In this document: positions 49,278 to 58,951 of the stretch, in pieces
How the letters are laid out: each line of letters starts with the position of its first letter
Numbering within the stretch: position 1 is the stretch's first letter
Source: Leishmania mexicana MHOM/GT/2001/U1103
Lineage: Eukaryota > Euglenozoa > Kinetoplastea > Trypanosomatida > Trypanosomatidae
DNA length: 64,000 bases
NCBI RefSeq assembly: GCF_000234665.1
Contig: NC_018322.1
Span: 124,001 to 188,000, forward strand
Reading direction: 5' to 3'
Position numbers and translations under genes: made by a program
The notes under the pieces: generated by a model
Databases searched by the model: none
Told to the model about the DNA's origin: nothing
The model's input: only the letters and a program-made list of their open reading frames with translations

Positions 49278-50540
49278 CTACTGCTTCTGCTCGAGCCTTT
49301 CGCCATAGTCCATGCCCTTGGGAGACACGAGCACCACGACGGAGTTTTCTCCCACCGATTCGCGGCGCTGCAAGGCACTGGGGCGATTGTTCAGCCCAGA
49401 CAACTCGTTGGCGGCAGCGGTGGAGGGACTCTCGCGGCTGATTCCGAGTTCCTGTTCGCCGACCAGACTGTGCGCGCTCGTCCGTTGTGGCACATTCACC
49501 TCAAGCGACCGACCGCCAGGTGCGAGGATGCGGCAAGAGTGCACCTCGTCGTTCGATGAAGCACTAATGCTGGAGACATGCTTGTTTCGCAGCGATGGCG
49601 CCGCAATGCTCTTCAGCCCGCGCCGATCACGAGAGAAAGAAGAGTGTGCGGGCAAAGGGGGTGTAGGCGGCTCGCAGTCTGCCGCCATCAATTCGCCATC
49701 GTTCACCGCCTCGCCGCCGTCCATGAGCGGGCACAGCGGCACAGCCGGAGTCTCCACGCTGTCGTCCGGGTGATCGGAAAGCGTCCACTCGCCGCGCGTC
49801 GATGGCCGGAAGTTGAGCACCACCGACAGCACGCCGAGGACCGAGCCACAGATGGAGCCGGCGAGGATGTCGTCAAAGTGGTGGCGGTAGTCGGTCGTGC
49901 GGGAGACGGCGACGGTGATGGGCAAGATCAACGGAAGCAGCAAGAGCGTGACAAGCCAAAGTCGGCCCCCCTTGAGAGTACGGAAGAGACCCAAGAGATA
50001 CAGACACGGTGGAACGTACCCCGCGAAGGCCGTGCTGCTGTGACCAGAGGGAAAGGAGAGGCGGCCCTCGCGCGCGGTGCGGCATCGCGCGTCGTGCGTC
50101 ATCGTCTCCCAGCGGGCCTCTGTAATCCCCTCGCTCGCGAGCCGGGAAAGGAAGTCGGGACGCAGGCGGCCAGCGGACAGCTTCAAGAGGTTCACCAACG
50201 CGGAGGTCAGCACGATGCTCCACGTCTGCATCAGCACCCAGCCATTGACATGGAGCCACATGTTGAGCTTCCCAGCGGGGCGGCGCCAGCGTGTGCACAG
50301 CTCACCTGCGAAGTAGGCCGCCACAACAAAGACGGAGGCGACCACCACGGAATACGTCGGGAACACCTCCCCTCTCTTGAAGGGGTGACCGATGGCGGGG
50401 TCACTCCAATCGACGTCGCGGCAGTGGGGTTGGACCTTTTGTCCTACCACAGTGGCCACAACAGCGGTGATGATGATCACGACGTAGTCGGGTACCCGCC
50501 ACAGGTAGAAATGGTGCCGGAGGTGCTTGAGGGTCATCAT
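49278..50540 (-). CDS. PAP2-family lipid phosphate phosphatase 1
   Basis: A membrane phosphatase of the PAP2/LPP family, which removes phosphate from phosphatidic acid and related lipid phosphates. All three catalytic motifs are present: K-x6-RP at residues 120-128 (KLSAGRLRP), PSGH at 164-167, and SR-x5-H-x3-D at 213-224. Six hydrophobic segments can be drawn: about 20-33, 64-80, 99-118, 170-186, 195-212 and 226-243. The motifs fall in the loops on one face, as in the family. After the last helix comes a hydrophilic C-terminal tail of about 170 residues rich in Ser, Pro and Arg, which is absent from the downstream paralogue. The first ATG of the frame is at 50540 (MMTLKHL); the frame above it opens only with TTG. 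A splice acceptor candidate is at 50638-50639. It lies in tandem with the second PAP2 gene at 51400-52581. Confidence 0.9.
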   Translation of the reverse strand: MMTLKHLRHHFYLWRVPDYVVIIITAVVATVVGQKVQPHCRDVDWSDPAIGHPFKRGEVFPTYSVVVASVFVVAAYFAGELCTRWRRPAGKLNMWLHVNGWVLMQTWSIVLTSALVNLLKLSAGRLRPDFLSRLASEGITEARWETMTHDARCRTAREGRLSFPSGHSSTAFAGYVPPCLYLLGLFRTLKGGRLWLVTLLLLPLILPITVAVSRTTDYRHHFDDILAGSICGSVLGVLSVVLNFRPSTRGEWTLSDHPDDSVETPAVPLCPLMDGGEAVNDGELMAADCEPPTPPLPAHSSFSRDRRGLKSIAAPSLRNKHVSSISASSNDEVHSCRILAPGGRSLEVNVPQRTSAHSLVGEQELGISRESPSTAAANELSGLNNRPSALQRRESVGENSVVVLVSPKGMDYGERLEQKQ

Positions 50541-51399
50541 GGTTGCAGTGGTTGTGGCTGGTGTCGCTGTGCCTATCGGTGCCTTCGGTTTGAGAAATTC
50601 AGTGCCTCTACTCAGTTGTTGATGGCAAGCGTCACCGCTTTCTCGCAAGGAGTGAGGGGGAGACAAGGAGGCAAAGTGTGTGGCACGCGCATGTCTGGCT
50701 CGATGCGTGTGCAGGCAGCGTCCAAGTGCGCTCGTGCGTGCGGAAGAGCACGCCAGAGGAGTCAGACACTGATATAAGGTTCACAGATAACCGCCAAGCT
50801 TGACCGAAATGCGGCGCAGGACAGGGTTGGTTGTGTGTGCAGCAGCTGCTCAAGTGTGAGAGAAGGGGGGCAGAGGGGCCTCGCAGAACACAAGAAGAAA
50901 CGTAGAGATGCGCGCAAGCGCGCGTGGGGAAGAAGCCAAATACCAGTGAGTGCAGCATCAGGGCTCATGCAGTGCAATGCACACGTGAGCCTCACACCCT
51001 ACGCCATTTCGCCACTCTGCTTCTCATGAAGAGGCAACGATGAGGAGGGTGAGGGTGCCTCTCTAGACACACACACAGGTACACGCTCTCGCTCTCTCTG
51101 CAGCCCATCGGGGACGCGGCAGTGAAGCTTGACTGAGCATGGCGCAGCTTCATCGCAAAGGAACGAAAAAGACGCCTGGGTGGACCCCGTGGCCGTCTAA
51201 CGGTGCGCCCCCACAGGGCAGACTCGCATCACTGCGATGGTTCGCCGGCTCTATTTCACTGGTGTATTGCGCACGCAGGCACGCCTGCACGCACTCGTAG
51301 AAAAATAAGAATAGTGAATATAAAAGCACAAGAGCCTGGTTGACGGCATCATCGGTCTGGTCCCCGCTGCCGACGAGTGCGTGCACGTGCGTTGGTATC
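50541..51399. other. Spacer between the PAP2 paralogues
   Basis: About 860 bp. Holds the acceptor candidate for the first gene at 50638 and a short CT/CA-rich stretch near 51067-51100. No gene seen. Confidence 0.65.
50638..50685 (-). promoter_or_regulatory. Candidate spliced-leader acceptor, PAP2 gene 1
   Basis: C/T-rich tract complementary to 50644-50680, then AG at 50638-50639, about 98 nt before the first ATG at 50540. Confidence 0.35.
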
Positions 51400-52581
51400 C
51401 TAATGGTACGCAAGACGAGGCACCAGGTGTCCTGTGCAGTCATCCGCCACCATTGTAGCACTGACAGCGATCACTGCGCTGACGATGCCAATCGCGCTGC
51501 CGACGGCAATGTCGTCGAAGTAGTGACGGTTATCGAGAGTCCGTGAGACGGCCACTGTGATGGGGAGAATAAGCGGAGCAAGACCCATAAAGATGCGCCA
51601 AAGCGAAACGCCACTGCGGCGGAACGCCTGCAGCAAGTGCAGCACGTAAAAACAAAACGGAACGATGGCGGAAAAGGCGATGCTGCTGTGTCCCGATGGA
51701 AAAGAGACGCGGCCATCTTTGGGCACTGCGCACCAGTCAACGCCGGTGCTCTGGGGAGTGAAGCCCTCTTTGCGCAGGCGGGCAAGGAAGTCGGGGCGCA
51801 GTCGACCGGCGGAGACCTTTATCGTGGTCATTAAAACCGAGCCGAAGGCAAGTGAGAAAGCCTGTGTCAGAAACCAAATGTGTGCGTGGAAGAGAAAACG
51901 CTGCCACCGATGTGCAAGCGTGTGTGTGCGCGCCCTCTGCTTGCCGGGGGAGCTGGCTGCTGCGGGCCCACGGTTGTCAGTGTGCCCATCGTGGGTGTTG
52001 AAGGAAGCCCCCGGTGACACCGGCTCACGACTTGATGCAGCGTTCACCGTCGATGAGCCTACCTGCGCCTCCCGCGCCTCGATATTTGCAGACGACAGCG
52101 TCCTGATCACCAAAACGTCGATTTCTCCTTGTCTGTCCCCCGAGAGTGCAGAATCCATCAACGGTGAAGGGAACGTCAGGGGTGACGCGGCGTCGCAGCG
52201 ACTGGGCCCCTCACCAGCATTTTGTGCTGCACCACCACCATCAAGCTGATCTTCCATCATAAGCCATTTGTTCTCATTACACGGATCGCGGGCCATCATT
52301 GCGTCGTACCGGTATCCCAGGCAGACATGGCGCACTGCCTCACCCACGACGTAGACGACGACTGGCAAGATGGAGATGAGGAGCAGCGTCCATGATGGGA
52401 AGGTCTCGGAATCCGTGTATGGAAAGCTGATACTTGGATCGGTCCATGAAAATGGCCGGCAGCTAGGGCGCACCATGCTTATGCCAAGCGCGAAGAAACC
52501 GCAGATGAGGCACAGGAGATAGTCATGCAGTCGGAAGGAGATGATGAAGCCCCACAAGGCGCCAGCGGTGCACGAGCCCAT
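51400..52581 (-). CDS. PAP2-family lipid phosphate phosphatase 2
   Basis: Tandem paralogue of the neighbouring PAP2 gene, with the same order of catalytic motifs: KVSAGRLRP at residues 255-263, PSGH at 295-298 and SR ... H353 ... D357. The stretches KVSAGRLRPDFLARL, RVSFPSGHSS and PLILPITVAVSRT nearly repeat those of the other copy, so the two arose by duplication. It differs by a hydrophilic insertion of about 130 residues (roughly 92-225) between the second and third hydrophobic segments and by lacking the long C-terminal tail. The insertion is rich in Ser, Pro, Asp and Gly. The ATG at 52581 starts MGSCTAGALWG; Gly2-Ser3-Cys4 could suit N-myristoylation and palmitoylation, though this is speculative. 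A very good pyrimidine tract with AG at 52599-52600 lies 18 nt upstream and fixes the start. Confidence 0.9.
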   Translation of the reverse strand: MGSCTAGALWGFIISFRLHDYLLCLICGFFALGISMVRPSCRPFSWTDPSISFPYTDSETFPSWTLLLISILPVVVYVVGEAVRHVCLGYRYDAMMARDPCNENKWLMMEDQLDGGGAAQNAGEGPSRCDAASPLTFPSPLMDSALSGDRQGEIDVLVIRTLSSANIEAREAQVGSSTVNAASSREPVSPGASFNTHDGHTDNRGPAAASSPGKQRARTHTLAHRWQRFLFHAHIWFLTQAFSLAFGSVLMTTIKVSAGRLRPDFLARLRKEGFTPQSTGVDWCAVPKDGRVSFPSGHSSIAFSAIVPFCFYVLHLLQAFRRSGVSLWRIFMGLAPLILPITVAVSRTLDNRHYFDDIAVGSAIGIVSAVIAVSATMVADDCTGHLVPRLAYH

Positions 52582-54690
52582 AGTCGCACCACCTTGTGCT
52601 CAGGAGAGGAGGAGGGGGAGGAGGAGGAGGGTAAAAAGAGGCAGCAGAAATATGGATGGCAGAGCGGAGAGCAGTCAGGCAGGGACCGGGCAGAAAAAAA
52701 AAAAATGTGCGCAGGTGATTGCCTATGTATGGATGGGTGGGTGGACGTGTGCGGGCAACCGAAAAAAAAAAAAGAAAAACGTGTTCGGTTGAGCAATAAA
52801 GGAATGCTACGGCGGCGGTTGGTGGGAGTCGGGAGGGTAGAGAACGACGAGAGCGCTACGGGCGTGAGACATTTCCCGAATCGAGTTGAAGTTAAAAAAA
52901 AAACAGTGAGGAGGAGGAGGAGGTAGATGAGGGTCAACAGCGACCAGTTCACATTAACGCCGTCGGCGTAGGTAGCGGCGGCGTTTCTGCGACGGTAAAG
53001 GGGGTGGTGGGCGTCGCCGTGGTGCTCTAGCCACGAAACTGCCGTGAGCAACACACTTGAGACCCCCCCCCAGCGCGCTTCCTCTCGTCAGTCAATCATC
53101 CGCCATCGTTTGTGACAGCACCAAGAAAGGAAAACGAATACGGCACCGGCCACCCCTGGAAAGTGCAAAGTACGCCATGGTGAACGCGCCGTGAGAGATA
53201 GGCGCTCTTTTTTTATGCTTCTCCTTGGCACAAGGGTACACACACCCCATGAACGCGTTTCACTTGCGATGTTGCCTAAGTCGACTTCCTCGACTAAGCC
53301 AACTGCGTCCGCATGCAGGGCCAGGCATCGCTTTGTGCTTGTGTAAGGTGTCGTTTCTGCTCCGCATCATGCATCTTCGCCTGGTGTACGACTCTGTCTC
53401 TAGCGCTTACACTCCCGCATACATGCGGGCAGTCGGAGAGTCTAGAAGGTGCGGAGCCGGGGGATCGATGTGGAGGAGGGGAGGTGGATGAAGAGTTCTG
53501 GTATGCTGCACGACAGGCTACGTCGATGCTGAATGGCGCCTGTCTGCCGCTTTCTGTCTCTACGACATCGCAATGGTATTGCTTGTCGGAGGAGATAAGA
53601 AAGACTTAGCGGCGACCACAGCGTGAAACCGCTCCCTACGCCGTATGCAGTCGAGGGGAGGGCGGAAGAAGAAGCGAAGCGTTACGCGTGCAGCTCCAGT
53701 CCGTTGCGCGGATGATGAGCCTGTATTGCGCGACAGCCCCAATGATGCGGTGGGTGCAAGAGAAGAGAGAGAGAGGTGCACGTAAAAGGCAAACAGGAAA
53801 GCACAGAGGTGGGCGACAGTGTGTGTGTGTGTGACGATGTTTATGTTGTATTTCGCTCCCGTGAGGGAGCATCAGATATACACCTACACCCAGGCATCCT
53901 TGTATGTATATATATATACACGCGCGCACGCATTGACGTATACAGGTCTAAGACACAGAAGGCGTGGAAGGTAGACGAGAAAAGACTGGAGAGGGCGGCA
54001 TCATGACATCATGGTCTCAGCTAGGATAGCTCTTTTTCCCGCTCGGTCTTTCCTTCCGCACGCAGGCACGCAGGCAGCCTGCAAGGTGCGATTGCGGTGC
54101 CTTGCCGCGGCGCACACAACACCTATTCAGCGTCGAAGGAGGCGGGACAAGAAAAACATCGGCCAAACGCTCTCGCGACGCTGCAAACTGGGCTCCTCAG
54201 ACCCACGCAAGACACAAATGGGTGAGAAGATCCGCCAGAGCGCCAGCGCCGAGTAAACTTACGCAGAGTAGAGTGAGGTGCGGAGGAAAGATGGCGTGTG
54301 TCGCAACGTGTGTGCCTTCCCTTGCCCTTCCTTGCTAGTCGTCACCCTCTGCGCTTGTGTGGGTGCGTGTGTCTGTGCCACGCTGGCGCTCGCCTCTTCT
54401 CCATCGTGTGCTTCTGCTGGTGAAGCACTTGCACGCCGAGGGGTATCTCACCGCATCTCGCAGACCGCATAGAAAGCAAAGCAAGAAATACTGATCGATA
54501 TAGAAATCATGCACACAAACACACACATCTGAGCATGGGGAGCAGTCCCATTCGGCATGTCGTTTGCCCGGCACCACTGGTGGGCACGACGCAACGCAAC
54601 GTACAGCTTCCCATTCCCCTGGGCTGAACTCGCCTCCTCGCACACACACACAAACGAACGCAGCGCTCTAGCTCACACTACGATTACGCC
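52582..54690. other. Spacer, CBP1 to PAP2 gene 2
   Basis: About 2.1 kb. GAG repeats near 52605-52630 and 52908-52922, two A runs near 52688 and 52762, and a short TA tract at 53907-53918. No gene seen. Confidence 0.65.
52599..52645 (-). promoter_or_regulatory. Candidate spliced-leader acceptor, PAP2 gene 2
   Basis: Long CTC-repeat pyrimidine tract complementary to 52602-52640, then AG at 52599-52600, 18 nt before the ATG. One of the clearest sites in the window. Confidence 0.5.
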
Positions 54691-56079
54691 CTACGCCAAA
54701 TTCTGGCCGTGCAGGAAGCGGCGAACCATGAACAACGCCACCTCCGGCTGATCCATCGGCACCATGTGGCCAGCATCGTAGATGCGCACAAAGCTGAGGC
54801 CTCCGTAACTGCGCTCCAGACCAGCCCAGCGACCGCTGACAGCGAACTCCACATTTGGCGCAGAATTGAAGCCGTCCGTACCAAACCACTGCAGTGCCTT
54901 GACCCACGCCTCGTTGCCCAGCCAGTTACATATGAAGTCCATATCACCGGCGTAGATCAACACACGAATGCCCAGATCCAACATGAGTGGGAAGGTAAAG
55001 TTAAAGTTGCGCATGTAGTCCCTCTCGAAGAGCACGCTGACTTCACTGTTACACGTCGACCACTGCGCCTCAGCGCTAACGCCCAGCGATGCTCGGACGC
55101 TTGGCTTATGGTAAAAGTCGATAGTATTCTGCATCGGGTAGCACAAGTCGCCGATACACTGCTTGCGGATATCATAGCTGTTGCGGCCGGTTGCATAGTA
55201 GTAATCCACGTACTGGGCCCAGAGCGCGGTGGACACGCTGCACGACACGTCCGAGTCGTCGGGCCCCTCGTTGCACTTCTTCGTCTTCTCCAAACAAGCT
55301 GGCAGCAGCGAGATCATCTCCTCGTATGCCTTCTCCGTAACGCAGGGAAACCCCAGCTTCTCCTTGCACCAGTAGTAAGCGGTTTCGGCGTTGAAGGGGA
55401 GCTGCGTGTACGGGTCCGTGATGCCGTTGCCGACGGCGATGCCCTTAAGATTGATGTGCAGGCCGTCACCGCGCTCGTTGCCCATCACGATACGGTAGCT
55501 CACTGCAGGAACATAGTGCCCAGCATAGCTCTCACCAATGATGTAGAAGTCGTTCGTGCCGATAATCGACGGCGACGTGAAGCGCCGCGCAAACAGCTGC
55601 AGAAAGTTATACATGTCCTCCGCAACCTCGCTTTGATTGTGCACATAGTTGAACTTATCGCCATACGAGTAGCCCACACCGGTCGGCTGGTCCACGAACA
55701 GCAGGTAGGCCTCGTCGTTCCACCCGTAAGTGTTGTAGTAGAGCTCACCAGACGTCTCATTCATCATACAGGGGCCAAGCTCCGTGAGCAAGGCCATGGT
55801 GGAGCTGCACCCGGGGCCGCCCGTCATCCACATAATCACCGGCGGCTCTCGGCCATCGTTCGACCACTTACGCGGGCCGAACAGCCAGTAGAAGTAATGC
55901 TTCAGCGTGTTGTTGACGCCGGGAATGTCGATATAGCCGCTCGACTGCACCACCGATGGGTCGCAGCCCGCGTATCCGTGATGTGGCGTACTCGCGTGCA
56001 CGGTGGGCACGCACGCCAATGGCACCATCGCGACGAGGAGCGCCACTAGCAGCGCTGTGGTCGATAGAGAAGACGCCAT
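54691..56079 (-). CDS. CBP1: Serine carboxypeptidase CBP1 (family S10)
   Basis: A lysosomal or secreted serine carboxypeptidase that removes C-terminal residues from peptides at acid pH. It has a cleavable signal peptide (about 1-29, LVALLVAMVPLACVPTVHA). The catalytic triad is complete: Ser184 in GESYAGH, an Asp in YAGDMDFICNW (379-387), and His438 in DAGHMVP. The substrate-binding WMTGGPGCSS (84-93) and DQPTGVGYSYG (130-140) motifs of the family are intact. Several cysteines in the insertion around 238-313 probably form disulphides, and several Asn-x-Ser/Thr sites are present. The 462-aa length is normal for carboxypeptidase Y-type enzymes. The ATG at 56079 precedes the signal peptide directly; the open frame of 133 codons above it is spacer and contains a strong splice acceptor candidate at 56086-56087. 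Confidence 0.95.
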   Translation of the reverse strand: MASSLSTTALLVALLVAMVPLACVPTVHASTPHHGYAGCDPSVVQSSGYIDIPGVNNTLKHYFYWLFGPRKWSNDGREPPVIMWMTGGPGCSSTMALLTELGPCMMNETSGELYYNTYGWNDEAYLLFVDQPTGVGYSYGDKFNYVHNQSEVAEDMYNFLQLFARRFTSPSIIGTNDFYIIGESYAGHYVPAVSYRIVMGNERGDGLHINLKGIAVGNGITDPYTQLPFNAETAYYWCKEKLGFPCVTEKAYEEMISLLPACLEKTKKCNEGPDDSDVSCSVSTALWAQYVDYYYATGRNSYDIRKQCIGDLCYPMQNTIDFYHKPSVRASLGVSAEAQWSTCNSEVSVLFERDYMRNFNFTFPLMLDLGIRVLIYAGDMDFICNWLGNEAWVKALQWFGTDGFNSAPNVEFAVSGRWAGLERSYGGLSFVRIYDAGHMVPMDQPEVALFMVRRFLHGQNLA

Positions 56080-56085
56080 GATATG

Positions 56086-56140
56086 CTGTGAGGCAAAGCG
56101 AGAACAACAAAGGAAGGACGAAGGGTGGGTGGGTGGGTGG
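56086..56140 (-). promoter_or_regulatory. Candidate spliced-leader acceptor, CBP1
   Basis: CCCA-repeat and C/T tract complementary to 56090-56140, then AG at 56086-56087, only 6 nt before the ATG. Confidence 0.4.
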
Positions 56141-58835
56141 GGGGATGAGCAATGCGACCAAATCCTAATCCGGCCGCGTGTCGCTGGCCCACATACAAAC
56201 GAAGAATGCAAGAGGAAACAAAGGGGACGCGATGTTGCGGGGGAAGGGGGAAAGGGGGGAAGGGGGGGTTCGCCTCGTCTCTCTGAACGACGTCGAGTGT
56301 GTGTCCTGGTGTCTCGGGGGGTTGCGTGAGAAAGAGGCGCGTACGCGTCTGCAAGCACTTGAACAATGACGGTTGCAGGAGATGGCGACGCGCAGCAGGG
56401 GGGGGGGATAGGAGCGTAGAAGAGGTGGCAGCAGGCGTTTGCGCGGGCATGCATGCCCAACAAGTGCCGACTTGACACTGGGTTGTTTCACGCCTCATGC
56501 AAGAGGGGGAAAGGTCCTTCCCATAAGGAGGGAGGACTGCGCTCGCCTCACTTGCCACTGCCAAAAGGGGGAGAGGGATAGGACGAGCGAGGAGACTGAG
56601 CAACGCGACACATCTGTACAGAGATGCTTCGCGAAAAGCCGGACCACGGGTCTTCAACGATCCCGCGACGACGCCCTGGCATCTTTCGACCCGCATCCGC
56701 TGCCTCTTCTACCAACATTCAACTCTTGAGGGGCTGCTGTCATGTGGCGCGCAACGTGCGAAGGAACGTTGTTGCGGGCGGCCATGAAGACGAGAGCCAA
56801 CGAAGAGGGGTTTCCAACATTAGGCGGATGACGTAAAAGCCCAGGCCACTGGGCAGCGCCCGTTTCACTGCTGTATGGCAGGCACTGCACTATACACTTC
56901 CGACCCCCTTCCCACCCTCTATGTTTGCATAATACAAAACGCAAGAAAACGCTGCCGTTTTTTTGGTGAGGTATGTGTACGCGGTGAAGGAAGGGTCGTC
57001 ATGTGGATGGTGGAGAGGGGGAAGGCTCGGGGCGGCAGCAGCAAAGGTAGGCATGAGTGGCGGCCGTAGCACGCCTTTATCATCTGGCCGTATTCGCGGT
57101 AGCACACACACAGGCAAACGCGCACACACACACGCACCACATGAGAATGGGGAAAAGCAGACGTTGAGAGAGCCCTGGAAGAGGCGCCTCCGCGCATATA
57201 TTACGAGAAAACGGAAGGCAGCACTACGCAGCGTAAAGACATGAGCGAGCACGACAGCATCGCGTGCAGGCAGGATGAACGCCTCCGTCCCTTCGCCAGC
57301 GTGAGAGAGAGGGGTGGGGGGAGTTCCACGCACGCCATGGAGCAAGTCGGCACATCGGCTTCAGTCGATCCGACTTGTGGGGAACGGTGTGTGTGTGTGA
57401 GTGGGTGGGTGCGCGGTCGTACCGCCTACACACCGAGAGGGCCACACGAGCAGGCATAGAGCGTGTATGTTTTCTCTGCCCTTTTACAAGAGCACCGATA
57501 CGCGTATAACACCGGAGCCGGTAGAGAGACGTGAGTGCGCGGGCCCACCCGTCCTTTGGGCTTCCGGTCTCACCCCCTCCCATTTCACCCAGTCGTACAC
57601 CTTCACCTTCGGCATGCAGGATCACGGCTCAGCCTGTAGGCGGGGTTTTCGCCGGATTTCATGCAACGGGCCGTGGATCACGCATGGCAGGCGAGCCACG
57701 GAGTGACATAGCGCCGCGTTGACTGCATGGCTGTGGGGAGGTAGCCCGTGAGGACAGCAGCGATGGCAGAGGCGCCATTCAAATGACGGGGAGCCGCAGC
57801 TCCAGCAGACAAGACAATAAAAGAAAAGGCGCCTCACACGCGCCGCGCACCGCTTGGTGCTCTGCTGAACCTACACACTATCGGTGGGGCCGTGCCGCCA
57901 TCGTGTGCCCGTGATGGCGGCCTACCTTGTCGCACGCTTCACCCGCGCGGCCCCTCATCCGTCCAGTTTCGCGTCGGTGCAGAGGTCGCAAGCGGCACCA
58001 GTCACTGTCGGCGGCGTGGTGCGCCGTGGTGTGTTCGCTGCGGCCCACCTGTACCACTTGTCCAGCTCACTGTGGGCACCCCCAGGACAGCGCCGTCAGC
58101 GATGGGCCATCTAGCAAGCCACGCGACCACACAAAGGACGACCGCCGTGCACCTTTGGAAGATCACCGCAATCCATGAGCAGGAACCATCACAACTTCGG
58201 TCCCAGAACGACAGCCGTCCCAAGGGACGCCACAGCTGATCCGCTGTCACGTTTCCAGTTGATTCCGTGTGCGGTTCCATGACGGTGTTCTCTCCAAGGC
58301 AGACGGCCTTCGTATCGCGGTCGTATACGAGCCCTGCAAGCGTACACTGGAGGAGGGCAGGAGAGGAAGGACAGTTAGGCAACCCCACCCCTCCTCCTCC
58401 TCCTCCCTCCCCCGCGTGAGAACAAAGCACGGGGTACACAATCGGAAGAGAGAGGCAGGGGGAGGGAGGTTGCGTGCAGCGTGGAAACATCGACAGATGT
58501 GGTCTGCCCCCCCCCTCCACTGCCGCGCGCCAAAGACGAGAAAAGGAGAGTGGGGTGTCGTCGAGACGAGAAGAGGTCGAGAGGAAGGGCAGAAGAGGTA
58601 CGGCGGCAGCGACAGGAAGACATAAAGAAGCCTCAAAGACGACGAGGAGGAGGGTGCGCGTGGACTTCTGCGCCCACCCCCCTTCTGCCTCTGTCTCCCC
58701 TCCCCCTCCGTTCTCTGCTACTAGAGTTGTGCACAGTGTCAAGTGCAACAGAAGTAGTCGTGCCTTGGAGCGCGCCCACAGTCCACGTGCACACGCAGCA
58801 CGGCGCTTGTGAGCGCACAGACGTTTGTGTTTGGT

Positions 58836-58862
58836 TATATATATATATATATATATATATAT
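58836..58862. repeat. TA microsatellite, 27 bp
   Basis: The longest alternating TA run in the window, about 90 nt beyond the TBCB stop codon and so probably in its 3' UTR. In RNA it would be a self-complementary UA stretch. Confidence 0.92.
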
Positions 58863-58951
58863 GCGTGCGTGTGTCCGGTATTGGAGGGGGATCGGCACTG
58901 ATGGCACCAACACCACCCACCCCCACCCCCACCACACATACACACACACAC

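Larger units (their letters stand above)
56080..58951. other. Spacer, TBCB to CBP1
   Basis: About 2.9 kb. Two blocks (about 57530-57800 and 57880-58250) have balanced, non-repetitive composition unlike the purine-biased rest. The 27-bp TA tract is at 58836-58862. No gene accepted. Confidence 0.6.

Noticed and set aside
56080..56478. N-terminal extension of the CBP1 frame by 133 codons
   Set aside because: The signal peptide begins at the ATG at 56079, and a splice acceptor candidate lies just before it.
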